From the NCBI GenBank assembly GCA_003134995.1, contig PLDC01000015.1:124001-188000 (forward strand): a stretch of 64,000 bases of DNA, in the 5' to 3' direction. The stretch comes from Acidobacteriaceae bacterium. GTDB taxonomy: Bacteria > Acidobacteriota > Terriglobia > Terriglobales > Acidobacteriaceae. The position numbers and the translations under genes are program-made. The notes beneath the pieces were generated by a model, which ran no database searches, was not told the DNA's origin, and saw only the letters and a program-made list of their open reading frames with translations. Below are positions 25,355 to 33,801 of the stretch, in pieces (within the stretch, counting starts at the first letter, position 1; the number at the start of each line of letters is the position of its first letter).

Positions 25355-26983
25355 ATGCAGCCGGCAGCGCCGCCTCTCGATGTTACTCCGGAAGAATTGG
25401 AGACGTTGCTGGAGGGCGTGCGCGAAGCACTGGGCGAGGCCGGATATCAGAAACTGAAAGCCGCGATCCGCACGCTGAGCTACGTAACCGAGCTATTGGA
25501 GAATCGCGAAGCGACCCTGCAGAGCCTGCGCCGATTGTTGTGCCGTGCGCGCAGCGAGAAGACCGAGGCGGTGCTGGAACAGGCAGGCATTCCGAGCAGT
25601 CCGACCCAGGGGAAACCGGAGACAAAAGAGACTGCGAAAAAGCCGGATATCGGCCACGGTCGTAATGGCGCCCAAGCGTATCACGGAGCGTGCCACGTCC
25701 AGGTTTCACACCTGTCGCTGCACCAAGGGGATCGATGCCCGGAGTGTCAGCGCGGGAAAGTCTATCCGCTGAAGGAGCCGGGACGACTGGTGCGGATGCG
25801 AGGTCAGGCGCCGATCGCCGCCACCGTGTACGAGTTGGAGAAGCTACGCTGCAATCTATGCGGAGAAGTGTTCACCGCCAACCCACCAAACGGAGTGGGC
25901 GAAGAGAAGTATGACGCGACGGCGGCCAGCATGATCGCGCTGCTCCGCTACGGCAGCGGATTTCCGTGGAATCGCCTGGCCGACCTGGAAGCGAGTTTGG
26001 GCATTCCGCTGCCCGTTGCGACGCAATGCGAGATCGTTGTGGAAGCGGCGGCTACGATGCAACCGGCGATGGAGGAGTTGATTCGCCAAGCGGCGCAAGG
26101 CGAAGTGCTGCACAACGACGACACCTCCATGCCCGTGCTGGCGCTGCGGAACGCAGGCTTGGACCATGACGAGGGCGACGCTGTCGAGCGCACGGGCGTG
26201 TTCACCAGCGGGATTGTCTCGACCGCGCAGAAACAAACCATCGCCCTATTTTTCACTGGACGCCAGCACGCGGGCGAGAACCTGGCCGACGTGCTCCAGC
26301 GGCGAGCTGCGGAACTGGCTCCGCCCCTGCAGATGTGCGACGCACTGTCGCGCAACCTGCCCAAGCTGCCGGAGAAGTTGCAAGTCATTGTGGGCTATTG
26401 TCTGGCACATGCTCGCCGGCGCTTTGTGGAGGTGACACCCAACTTCCCCGAGCCGTGTCGACACGTGCTGGAACAACTGGGCAAGATCTACGGCAACGAT
26501 GCTGTAGCGCGGGAACAAACCATGACGCCGGAAGAACGGTTGCGCTTTCACCAGCGGAAGAGCGCCTCGGTGATGGACCAACTGCATATCTGGCTTACCG
26601 CGCAGTTTGCGGAGAAGAAAGTGGAACCGAACTCCGGTCTGGGAGTGGCGATGCGGTATCTGCTCAAGCACTGGGAGCGGCTCACGCTGTTTCTGCGGCA
26701 GCCGGGAGCGCCGCTGGATAATAACATTTGCGAAAGAGCCTTGAAGAAAGCCATCCTGCACCGCAAGAACTCGCTGTTCTACAAGACCGAGAACGGAGCG
26801 CACGTCGGCGATCTGTTCATGAGCCTGATTCACACCTGCGAACTCTCGGACGCCAACCCCTTCGACTACCTAACCCAGTTGCAGCGGCATGCTGGCGAGT
26901 TAGCCCGCAATCCGTCGCAGTGGATGCCGTGGAACTACCCAGCCACGCTGGAAGCAGGCGGCGCCCGTCTCGACTCCAGTTAG
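25355..26983 (+). CDS. tnpC: IS66 family transposase TnpC
   Basis: A 542-aa DDE transposase. The N-terminal coiled coil/leucine-zipper part (residues 12-75) is followed by a zinc finger (CPECQRGK and CNLC near residues 128 and 168). The catalytic core shows LHNDDTSMPVL (Asp near 254), MCDALSRN (Asp near 328) and DNNICERALKKAILHRKNSL (Glu near 458). The C-terminal IS66 domain follows (LFMSLIHTCELSDANPFDYL). The gene appears intact and starts directly at the stop of the DruA-like gene. Activity is plausible. Confidence 0.95.
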   Translation: MQPAAPPLDVTPEELETLLEGVREALGEAGYQKLKAAIRTLSYVTELLENREATLQSLRRLLCRARSEKTEAVLEQAGIPSSPTQGKPETKETAKKPDIGHGRNGAQAYHGACHVQVSHLSLHQGDRCPECQRGKVYPLKEPGRLVRMRGQAPIAATVYELEKLRCNLCGEVFTANPPNGVGEEKYDATAASMIALLRYGSGFPWNRLADLEASLGIPLPVATQCEIVVEAAATMQPAMEELIRQAAQGEVLHNDDTSMPVLALRNAGLDHDEGDAVERTGVFTSGIVSTAQKQTIALFFTGRQHAGENLADVLQRRAAELAPPLQMCDALSRNLPKLPEKLQVIVGYCLAHARRRFVEVTPNFPEPCRHVLEQLGKIYGNDAVAREQTMTPEERLRFHQRKSASVMDQLHIWLTAQFAEKKVEPNSGLGVAMRYLLKHWERLTLFLRQPGAPLDNNICERALKKAILHRKNSLFYKTENGAHVGDLFMSLIHTCELSDANPFDYLTQLQRHAGELARNPSQWMPWNYPATLEAGGARLDSS

Positions 26984-27048
26984 AGTAAAATGATCCTCGC
27001 TCTGGCCGGAATCTCTCGATTCTGGCCAGGCGGGAAGGTCCCTGGAAA

Positions 27049-27711
27049 ATGCCCGCCAAACGGGCCTCTCTGCTCACCGAATCGCGCCGGGTTTTTGGCC
27101 AGGGGGCTGGCCGGAGGGAAACTCCGTTTCGCGCCGGCCTGTACGCGCGCGTGTCCACCCACGACCAGCAGACGCTGCCGATGCAAAGTCGTGCCCTGCG
27201 CGAGTACGCCGCACGGCGAAGTTGGACCGTCGTGATGCAGGTAAAAGAGGTTGGCTCCGGCGCGGCACAACGCGAAGCTCGCGAGAAACTGCTGGAAGCC
27301 GCGCGCCGCCGGGAGATCGACGCCGTGCTGGTGTGGCGGCTGGATCGCTGGGGACGCTCGGTCACCGACCTGCTCAGCACGTTGCAGGAACTGGAGCATC
27401 TGGGCGTCGGTTTCGTCTCGCTGACCGAAGCGCTGGACCTGACCACGCCCGCCGGTCGGGCCATGGCCGGACTGCTCGCCGTGTTTGCCGAGTTTGAGCG
27501 CGAGATCTTGCGTGAGCGGGTGCGCGCTGGTTTGGCTCATGCCCGGCAGAATGGCAAACGCCTGGGCCGGCCCATCACCGCCGCGTTGCATGCCGGTCAG
27601 GTCCGCCAACTACGCCGCTCCGGATTCAGCAAATCGGCCATCGCCCGCCGCCTGAACATTGGCCGCACCTCGGTGCGCCGTATCCTGGCAGCTCCGTCCG
27701 CACAGAAATAG
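27049..27711 (+). CDS. Small serine recombinase (resolvase/invertase family)
   Basis: A 220-aa protein with the catalytic-domain start LYARVSTHDQQT (nucleophile Ser near residue 37), VLVWRLDRWGRSVTDLL near 96, and EFEREILRERVRAGLAHAR near 145, all standard for resolvases and invertases, then a C-terminal helix-turn-helix (FSKSAIARRLNIGRTSVRRI). The N-terminal 30 residues precede the usual domain and may not be translated; an internal start is possible. It lies 65 bases after tnpC across a CTGGCC...GGCCAG palindrome (27001-27029) that could be part of its target site. It could resolve cointegrates or be unrelated to the IS66 element. Confidence 0.88.
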   Translation: MPAKRASLLTESRRVFGQGAGRRETPFRAGLYARVSTHDQQTLPMQSRALREYAARRSWTVVMQVKEVGSGAAQREAREKLLEAARRREIDAVLVWRLDRWGRSVTDLLSTLQELEHLGVGFVSLTEALDLTTPAGRAMAGLLAVFAEFEREILRERVRAGLAHARQNGKRLGRPITAALHAGQVRQLRRSGFSKSAIARRLNIGRTSVRRILAAPSAQK

Positions 27712-27810
27712 CTCCCCACTCCTTTACTTGTATTAGTTTGAACTCGACCTTGCGGACAGGGCTGGCAAGACTCCACGTATCGGACACAGACTGGTATCCA
27801 AATTGGGGGA

Positions 27811-27841
27811 TTTTGAGTGTAAAGGCGATTTTGCAACAGCT
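27811..27841 (+). repeat. GAGTGTAA-type degenerate repeat, copy A
   Basis: Contains TTTTGAGTGTAAAGGCGATT, then TTGCAACAGCT. Related copies lie at 29635, 31284 and 33029. It sits in the 309-base gap between the recombinase and the first GloVer gene; nothing else is recognised in that gap apart from the promoter-proximal region. Confidence 0.5.
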
Positions 27842-28020
27842 AGCATCAGCGGCTTTAGCGCTCTAGCCGAGGCACGAATCGAAGTTCCGTTTCGGTCGCT
27901 TGCTTGCAAGATTGTCCGGGTGTATGATCCCGGAACCCCCAAGTGAGGCGTGTTTTCGACGCCCCCCTAGTTTCGCGTCGAACGGTCAAGCCCCCAAAAT
28001 ATCTCGAAGGAGCTGTCCTA

Positions 28021-29486
28021 TGCACATCGCAAATCAAACCTCAAACCGGCTCTGCCGGGCAATATTCATCGCTTGTGTAACGGCTAGTGCGGCCTATGCG
28101 GCCAGCTCGGGCGAGAAGGTCCTTTACCAATTTCAAGGAGCTCCCGATGGAGCTGGACCTCAATCGAGCTTGATCGTCGACGCGAACCATCTGTTGTACG
28201 GCACAACGCCCTATGGGGGACAGGGGAAATGCGGCTCATCCGGATGCGGCACAGTTTTCGAACTCATCCCACCTGCGGCAGGCTCCAACAAGTGGACGGA
28301 GAAAGTTTTGTACAGCTTTCAAGGCGGAACTGACGGCGCGCTGCCTCAGGCAGGATTGGTACTCGACCAGAGTGGCAATCTCTACGGCACGACGGCATCG
28401 GGCGGCGGTAACAGCACCGCCTTAGGCTGCGCATTCGGCGAAATCGCCGGTTGCGGTACCGTATTTCGCCTGTCGCGGCCCACGACCAAGGGCGGCGCCT
28501 GGGCGGAGACTGTTCTTTACGCATTCCAGGGAAACCCGGACGGCTCCCAACCCATGGGAAGCCTGATCTTTGACGCCAAGGGGAATCTCTACGGCACCAC
28601 GGCTGAAGGCGGCGCCGGATATTGCGAAAATGGATATAACAACCCCTACGGCGGCTGTGGCTCTGTGTTCGAACTGTCGCCCCCGGTCAAGGGAAATGAT
28701 CCTTGGACGGAAGCCATTCTTTATGCCTTTAACGGTCTTGGAGGCGGCGACACGGACGGAGCAGTCCCGACGGGCGGTGTCATCTTCGACCAGAACGGAA
28801 ATCTCTACGGCACGACGTTAGCGGGCGGAGTGTCGTGCGGCGGCGGCGAGTTTTGTGGTGGAACCGTCTTCCAGTTAACGCCTCCAGCAGAGAAGGGCAA
28901 CCCCTGGACGGAAACGGAGCTGACAACTTTCTTCGGCGCCAAAGCAGGCGAAGGCGCAACCCTCCCTGGAGCAAGCCTGATTTTCGACAAGAAAGGCAAC
29001 CTCTACGGCACGACCCTGCTAGGAGGCAACGGAGCTTGCAACACCTATGAGGAAGAGGCGCTCCCGAGCTGCGGAACTATCTTCAGTCTAAGTCCGCCCA
29101 CGAATGGAGGAACCTGGACGCTGACCGCCATTTATAGCTTTAACGGCACCATTGACGGCGCCTACCCTGCCTACTACGGTTCAGCGAGTATGGCAATCGA
29201 CGGCAAGGGCAACCTCTACGGTACAACGCCTTCCGCCGGCGACCAGCCGGGTTGCAGTTTCCTTGGGCGCATTCCTGATCCCGGATGTGGCACGGTTTGG
29301 AAGTTGACGCCACCTTCCAGCAAAGGTGAGGCTTGGGCCGAAACTACGTTGCATACTTTTGCCGGCGCCAGTGACGGCGCAGTCGCTTTGGGCGGCGTGG
29401 TTTTCAAAGACGGAACTCTTTTCGGCACCACCACCGGCCTGGGAAGTTCCGCAAGCAGCGGAACGGTGTTCTCTATCGTCCCGTAA
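28021..29486 (+). CDS. Secreted GloVer-repeat protein 1
   Basis: About 488 aa. MHIANQTSNRLCRAIFIACV followed by AYA is a signal peptide. The mature part consists of repeats of the GloVer type (TIGR03803): DGxxPxxxL..D..GNLYGTT..GG....GTVF(E/R)L, about eight to nine copies, spaced 50-60 residues, predicted to form a beta-propeller-like fold. Extra Cys residues pair within several repeats (CGSSGCG). AAGGAG precedes the ATG at 28021 by eight bases; the longer in-frame upstream reading is not supported. The function is unknown; family members are secreted or surface proteins. Confidence 0.85.
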
Positions 29487-29634
29487 AGAATGGATTTTCG
29501 GTGCCCCGCTCTTGTGGCCCAATCGTGGCGATCCACAGCGCTCGCTCGCGCCCCGTGGACCGCCTCGGGTTAAACTACATAAGGTCAGCATAAGCCGCGA
29601 AAATGCAAACGGCCAAGGTCAATTGGCGCTAGCA

Positions 29635-29703
29635 GCGATTACATGTTTTGATTCCGAAACCGGGGAGCCCCGGTCAATGAGTGTAATGGCGATTTTTCGC
29701 CAG
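29635..29703 (+). repeat. GAGTGTAA-type degenerate repeat, copy B
   Basis: Contains GCGATTACATGTTTTGA, an internal CCGGGGAGCCCCGG hairpin, and TCAATGAGTGTAATGGCGAT. It shares GCGATTACAnGTTTTGA and GGTCAATGAGTGTAA with the copy at 33029. It lies in the 415-base gap between GloVer genes 1 and 2, which has no supportable gene. Confidence 0.6.
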
Positions 29704-29901
29704 ATTACGCAGAACAGGCTCCTGTGTGAATGAAACGTGAGGAAACTGATGCAGTTCCGGTGGTTTTTTCGCGTTGACTCCGAAAAGAGCTTCAGGGTAT
29801 ATTTTCTGCTCCTCCCCAGTGAGAGCACTTCTCACACCAGCATCTAGTTTGTATCCCGGGCTCCGCAAGACAAATAAAAATTAATGAGAGGATATTTCCC
29901 T

Positions 29902-31110
29902 ATGCGAAGCAAATTGTGTTCGAAACTGGCGGTAGGATTGGCAACTTTTGCCTTGGCATCGATGGCGATCAATACACGCGTGGCTGCACAGTCGGAGACG
30001 CCGGTGTACAACTTTGGCGCCACCAGCGCCGGTGCTCCTTACGGAGGCGTAATTTTTGACGCGGCCGGAAATCTTTATGGCACGACGACGGATGGAAATG
30101 GGGCGGTGTTTGAACTCACACCGGAATCCGGTGGATGGAACGAAACCGTGCTCTACACCTTCAGTGGAGGAACTGACGGCAACGATCCACAGGCCGGTCT
30201 GGTGATGGATGGCGCCGGCAATCTTTATGGAACAACGATGCAAGGTGGCGCCTACGGGTTCGGCACCGTCTTCGAATTGTCTCCGCTAAGCGGAGGCGGC
30301 TGGAGCGAGAGCATCATCCACAGCTTCGGCAACGGTACGGACGGACAGTCTCCGCAGGCAAGCCTGATTATTGATTCGAAGCAAAACCTCTACGGAACGG
30401 CGCCAACCGGCGGGAAATACGGGAAGGGTGTTGTGTTTGAGCTGTCCCCGAAAACAGGAGGGAGCTGGACAGAAAAGCTGCTGCATCAGTTCGGGAATGC
30501 GTCGGATGGGGCAAATCCCAATGGCGCGCTGATTTTTGATGCGTCGGGAAATCTGTATGGAACAGCCACACGCGGTGGTACCCACGCCGCTGGAATCGTA
30601 TTCGAACTGTTGCCTGCGGCGCACGGCATGTGGTCGGAGAAGACGCTGCATGTGTTCAATCTGGCAGGCGGCGGCCAAGCTCCTGCAAACGGAGTCATCC
30701 TTGATAGCCACGGGAACTTATATGGCACTGCGGGAGCCGGGAGCGCAGGTGCGGGCGTGGTATTCGAGTTGGTCCATCAAACAAGCGGTGTTTACAACGA
30801 GAAAGTTGTGCATACTTTCCTTCAGAACGGAATTGACGGCTACGGACCTCAGGGGCTCATCATTGACGCCTCCGGCAATTTGTACGGCACCACCTATGTC
30901 GGAGGAGCTTATGCCTTCGGCACCGCGTATGAGTTGTCGCCAACAGCGAAGGGGAATTTTTCCGAGACGATCTTGCACAGCTTCAACCTGTACGGAGACG
31001 GCGCGTATCCTTATGGCACGTTAGTTCGTGATTCGGCGGGGAACGTTTACGGCACAACGTACCAAGGCGGCACGAACGAGAACGGATTGGTGTTCGAGAT
31101 CACTCCGTAA
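29902..31110 (+). CDS. Secreted GloVer-repeat protein 2
   Basis: About 402 aa, starting MRSKLCSKLAVGLATFALAS with signal peptide ending AAQ. Seven or more GNLYGTT-GG-GxVFEL repeats follow without the Cys pairs of protein 1. GAGAGGA precedes the ATG at 29902, which is preferred to the ATG at 29884. A strong terminator follows (31137-31180). It is a paralogue of its neighbours: the same repeat unit (D..GNLYGTT..GG) appears with about 45-55 residue spacing. Likely a secreted or cell-surface protein of unknown role. Confidence 0.85.
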   Translation: MRSKLCSKLAVGLATFALASMAINTRVAAQSETPVYNFGATSAGAPYGGVIFDAAGNLYGTTTDGNGAVFELTPESGGWNETVLYTFSGGTDGNDPQAGLVMDGAGNLYGTTMQGGAYGFGTVFELSPLSGGGWSESIIHSFGNGTDGQSPQASLIIDSKQNLYGTAPTGGKYGKGVVFELSPKTGGSWTEKLLHQFGNASDGANPNGALIFDASGNLYGTATRGGTHAAGIVFELLPAAHGMWSEKTLHVFNLAGGGQAPANGVILDSHGNLYGTAGAGSAGAGVVFELVHQTSGVYNEKVVHTFLQNGIDGYGPQGLIIDASGNLYGTTYVGGAYAFGTAYELSPTAKGNFSETILHSFNLYGDGAYPYGTLVRDSAGNVYGTTYQGGTNENGLVFEITP

Positions 31111-31136
31111 GCACGATAGAAAAGAAAGATAGAAGA

Positions 31137-31180
31137 GGCCCTCACAAATCTTAGACTCAGGTGAGGGCCTTATTTCTTGT
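31137..31180 (+). terminator. Factor-independent terminator
   Basis: GGCCCTCAC (31137) pairs with GTGAGGGCC (31161) and is followed by TTATTTCTTGTT. It lies 27 bases after the second GloVer gene. Confidence 0.85.
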
Positions 31181-31237
31181 TGAGTATTCAACTAGATGTC
31201 GCCACGGGCAGGCGAGGCTCCAGATGGCTGTCGCTAT

Positions 31238-31272
31238 CAGGCCATAGCACAAGCTTGCGCCGTTTATTCGCC
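31238..31272 (+). repeat. 36-bp repeat, copy 1
   Basis: Contains CAGGCCATAGCACAAGCTTG and CGCCGTTTATTCGCC. It is repeated at 33443-33478 with only a few differences (TAGCACAAGC and GCGCCGTTT conserved). It lies in the gap between GloVer genes 2 and 3, just before copy C of the GAGTGTAA-type repeat. Confidence 0.7.
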
Positions 31273-31283
31273 TTTTTGCGGGC

Positions 31284-31311
31284 AAATGAGTGCAATGGGG
31301 ATTTTTCGTCA
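31284..31311 (+). repeat. GAGTGTAA-type degenerate repeat, copy C
   Basis: AAATGAGTGCAATGGGGATT followed by TTTCGTCA, a close relative of copy B (TGAGTGTAATGGCGATTTTT). Weaker than B and D. The interval 31312-31585 has nothing else I can support. Confidence 0.5.
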
Positions 31312-31585
31312 ATTGATGTCGGCTTCCGAGTAGCCGACGATCAACGAATTGGCGCAGTTTGCGGAGACAAGGCATTTATCGATATTGATCATCGCTGCAA
31401 GATACCCTTAACTTCAGGGGTTGCGCGTTGGTGAGAACCGAAAAACAGGTTGGCCCCTTCCTAAGACAGGTGTCAGCGATTTTTTCCTTAAGGAGTGGGA
31501 ACATTGTGGTATGTTTGCTGCCTCCCCTTGACGCCGTTTGGCGCGCCGGCGAATCCTGATTTGCTCTGAACCTCGGAGGTTCCTC

Positions 31586-32854
31586 ATGAAGCGACTAAAT
31601 CTCTCTCTCATCATGTTGGCCGTTTGCGCGATTGCGGCGATAGCGGTTGCGCTCCCCGTCCTCGCGCGGGCGCAAAGTTTGGAAACTGTCATCCACCATT
31701 TTCCCAGCGAGAGTGGTGACGGATCCGCACCGCTTGCCACTTTGTCTGCAGATAACACCGGTAACTTCTACGGAACGACAGATTTCGGCGGCGCCTACGG
31801 CGAGGGATCGGTGTTCGAGCTGACGCCTACCGCGACAGGCTGGAGCGAGAGCGTCATCTATAGCTTTGCCGGTGGGGCAACTGGTTCGTCTCCGGGCTAT
31901 ACGGGCGTCGCCGTTGACAAGAACGGAAATCTTTACGGCACAACCTACAGTGGCGGAACTGTGAACTCAGCGTGCAGCATCGGATGCGGGTTAGTGTACG
32001 AACTATCGCCCACCTCCAGCGGCTGGCAGGAAACTGTGCTCTACAACTTCACCGGCCCTGATGGCCAGTATCCGAATGAAGGTACCCTCGTCTTCGATGC
32101 CAGCGGCAATCTTTATGGTGTGACTGGAAATGGAGGGACGAGTGGTACCGGGGTGGTCTTCAAGCTCGCGCCTTCGGCCGGAACGTGGACGGAGAGCGTC
32201 ATCTACGATTTCCCGGATCACGTCGGTCTGGCAGTGAATCCCTGGTCCGTGAGCATGGACGCCAGCGGCAACCTTTATGGAGTCGCGGTGGGCGGCGGAA
32301 TGTATGGTTTCGGGACGATCTTCAAACTCACGCCCAACTCCTCCGGCGGTTGGACCGAGAGCAACATCTACTCATTCACCGGCGGTGCGGACAGCGGCTA
32401 CCCGCGCACAAATCTGATCTTTGATTCTGCTGGGAACATTTATGGCATGAGCTCCGGTAATCCGGGCGGTGCGGGATTCGGCGCGGTTTTCAAACTGTCG
32501 CCGGCTTTCGGAGGCGGCTTGAAGTTCAGCGTGCTTTACACCTTTACCGGGGTAACGGGCGGATTCAACCCTGGCTACCAATTGGCCATGGACGCGGCGG
32601 GGAATCTTTACGGGACAACATTCTATGGCGGTAACGCCAGCTACTGTGTCGGGAACGCCGGTTGCGGCGTGGTCTTTAAGCTGACGCCCAAAGGCAGCGC
32701 GTGGAAGGAAAGCGTGCTTCGCATCTTCACCGGTCGGACCGGCGGGAACTTTCCCAATGGTGTGATCTTCAACGCGGCTGGCACTGCTTTGCTGGGCACA
32801 ACGGCAGAAGGCGGCGCAGGGAAGGACGGCGTGGTGTTTGAAGTCGTCCCGTAA
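31586..32854 (+). CDS. Secreted GloVer-repeat protein 3
   Basis: 422 aa, starting MKRLNLSLIMLAVCAIAAIA with signal peptide ending ARAQ. GloVer-type repeats follow (GNLYGTT, GNIYGMS, GVVFKL); two contain Cys pairs (CSIGCG, CVGNAGCG). CGGAGG precedes the ATG. It is the third member of the tandem array. The first repeat has GNFYGTT, and later repeats end in FKL rather than FEL. No enzymatic motif is visible; a surface or secreted beta-propeller-like role is inferred from the family. Confidence 0.85.
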   Translation: MKRLNLSLIMLAVCAIAAIAVALPVLARAQSLETVIHHFPSESGDGSAPLATLSADNTGNFYGTTDFGGAYGEGSVFELTPTATGWSESVIYSFAGGATGSSPGYTGVAVDKNGNLYGTTYSGGTVNSACSIGCGLVYELSPTSSGWQETVLYNFTGPDGQYPNEGTLVFDASGNLYGVTGNGGTSGTGVVFKLAPSAGTWTESVIYDFPDHVGLAVNPWSVSMDASGNLYGVAVGGGMYGFGTIFKLTPNSSGGWTESNIYSFTGGADSGYPRTNLIFDSAGNIYGMSSGNPGGAGFGAVFKLSPAFGGGLKFSVLYTFTGVTGGFNPGYQLAMDAAGNLYGTTFYGGNASYCVGNAGCGVVFKLTPKGSAWKESVLRIFTGRTGGNFPNGVIFNAAGTALLGTTAEGGAGKDGVVFEVVP

Positions 32855-33028
32855 AGGTCGTTCTCATTTCGGGCGTTCCTGGTAGAGTGGACTCGCGGCG
32901 CGAGGATTTTGCGTCTTCAAGCACCCTCGCGGAAGTCGCGTGCATTGCGCTGCAGAACGTCGGAACCAATTATAGGACCTTAACTTTGGGAAATCCTAGT
33001 TCCCGCAGTTCTCAACTGTCGAGAACAG

Positions 33029-33085
33029 GCGATTACACGTTTTGACTGCGGGTCAATGAGTGTAACCGAGATGTTACGACAGCTA
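33029..33085 (+). repeat. GAGTGTAA-type degenerate repeat, copy D
   Basis: GCGATTACACGTTTTGACTG, then GGGTCAATGAGTGTAACCGA and TTACGACAGCT. It shares two separated blocks with copy B (29635), so B and D probably derive from one element. It slightly overlaps the end of the membrane-protein gene at 33083. Confidence 0.6.
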
Positions 33086-33400
33086 AGGCTTGTAAATACC
33101 TCTCAACCCGAACAGCAACATTGCAGCGCCTGAGAAAAATAAACAGGCTCCAATGATGCCAAATCGGATAGCTTTACCGGGTCGAGGGCTTTGAGGTAGC
33201 AAACTTCGTTGGAGGCGACGGAGTTGCATCCGCTTGCCAAGCGGCCAAAACAGCGGCTCGAACTTATCCGACTGCGGCAGTCGATCGTTCACTTCGGATT
33301 GTAGCTCCAGCCATTGCAGGCTACTTGCGATGAAGTGACCGATTCCTGTGGCCATCAAGGCAGCACCGACGACGATGGCAACGATAAACACAACCCACAA
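33083..33400 (-). CDS. Two-helix membrane protein of unknown function
   Basis: A 105-aa protein: a membrane segment at residues 2-24 (WVVFIVAIVVGAALMATGIG), a charged 50-residue middle, and a second segment at 80-100 (FGIIGACLFFSGAAMLLFGL). Probable inner-membrane protein. No family recognised. It is the only minus-strand gene in the 23.5-34.5 kb interval and stands alone. Its 3' end touches the degenerate repeat copy D. Confidence 0.55.
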   Translation of the reverse strand: MWVVFIVAIVVGAALMATGIGHFIASSLQWLELQSEVNDRLPQSDKFEPLFWPLGKRMQLRRLQRSLLPQSPRPGKAIRFGIIGACLFFSGAAMLLFGLRGIYKP

Positions 33401-33442
33401 TTTACGCCGAAGCTTTAGAGATTTCCAGATAGCTGCTGTTAA

Positions 33443-33478
33443 CAGGCGTTAGCACAAGCGTGCGCCGTTTGTTCGCCC
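33443..33478 (+). repeat. 36-bp repeat, copy 2
   Basis: CAGGCGTTAGCACAAGCGTG and CGCCGTTTGTTCGCCC; the partner of the copy at 31238-31272. It lies in the 400-base gap between the membrane protein and the repressor gene, which also holds the duplicated promoter at 33690. Confidence 0.7.
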
Positions 33479-33728
33479 TTCAGCCCAATTACGCTCAAAA
33501 CCCCCGCTACGGCCTGACGGTAGCGACCCCGTCCGACAGCGTGGCGTGCAAGGTCAAGTCGTGGCTATTACACCTTATTACTCAGTCTTGCCGAAAACTC
33601 ACTTTGGGTTATAGATTGTCGTGATCGTATAGCTGCTAAAAACCAGAGTGGTTGCCACGTCGAAAGGGCTGTGGAAAACTTTATTTTGTTTAGCGTATTG
33701 CTATAAGGCGCGTGCTAAACTCCCAGCT

Positions 33729-33779
33729 ATGAACTCCCGAGTACTGCAAGACACCCCCCCTGTTAGCGTATTGCTATAA
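33729..33779 (+). CDS. 16-residue upstream ORF from the duplicated start
   Basis: ATG at 33729 is the duplicated counterpart of the repressor start and reads MNSRVLQDTPPVSVLL before TAA at 33777. The first residues parallel the repressor N-terminus (MKFRVLQD). It may be an accidental by-product of the duplication or act as a decoy/leader ORF; it ends inside the second promoter copy. Confidence 0.35.
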   Translation: MNSRVLQDTPPVSVLL

Positions 33780-33788
33780 GCCGCATGC

Positions 33789-33794
33789 TATACT
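33789..33794 (+). promoter_or_regulatory. -10 element of the S24 repressor gene (leaderless)
   Basis: TGCTATACT at 33786-33794 is an extended -10. A start site six to seven bases on falls at or next to the ATG (33802), so the mRNA is probably leaderless; no Shine-Dalgarno sequence is present. The first copy carries TGCTAAACT at the equivalent place. Confidence 0.55.
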
Positions 33795-33801
33795 CCCAGC
33801 T

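Larger units (their letters stand above)
23568..27711 (+). mobile_element. IS66-type element with DruA-like passenger and adjacent recombinase
   Basis: Five plus-strand genes in tight array: tnpA-like, tnpB, a DUF4338/DruA-like gene, tnpC, then a small serine recombinase 65 bases later. The order tnpA-tnpB-tnpC is the IS66 hallmark. I could not identify the terminal inverted repeats or the 8-bp target duplication with certainty, so the limits given are those of the genes. Whether the recombinase belongs to the element is open. Confidence 0.8.

Noticed and set aside
23450-27800. Terminal inverted repeats of the IS66 element
   Set aside because: Weak similarity between the 23.49-kb and 27.77-kb regions (TGTGTCC) is too short to call ends; no 8-bp target duplication was seen.
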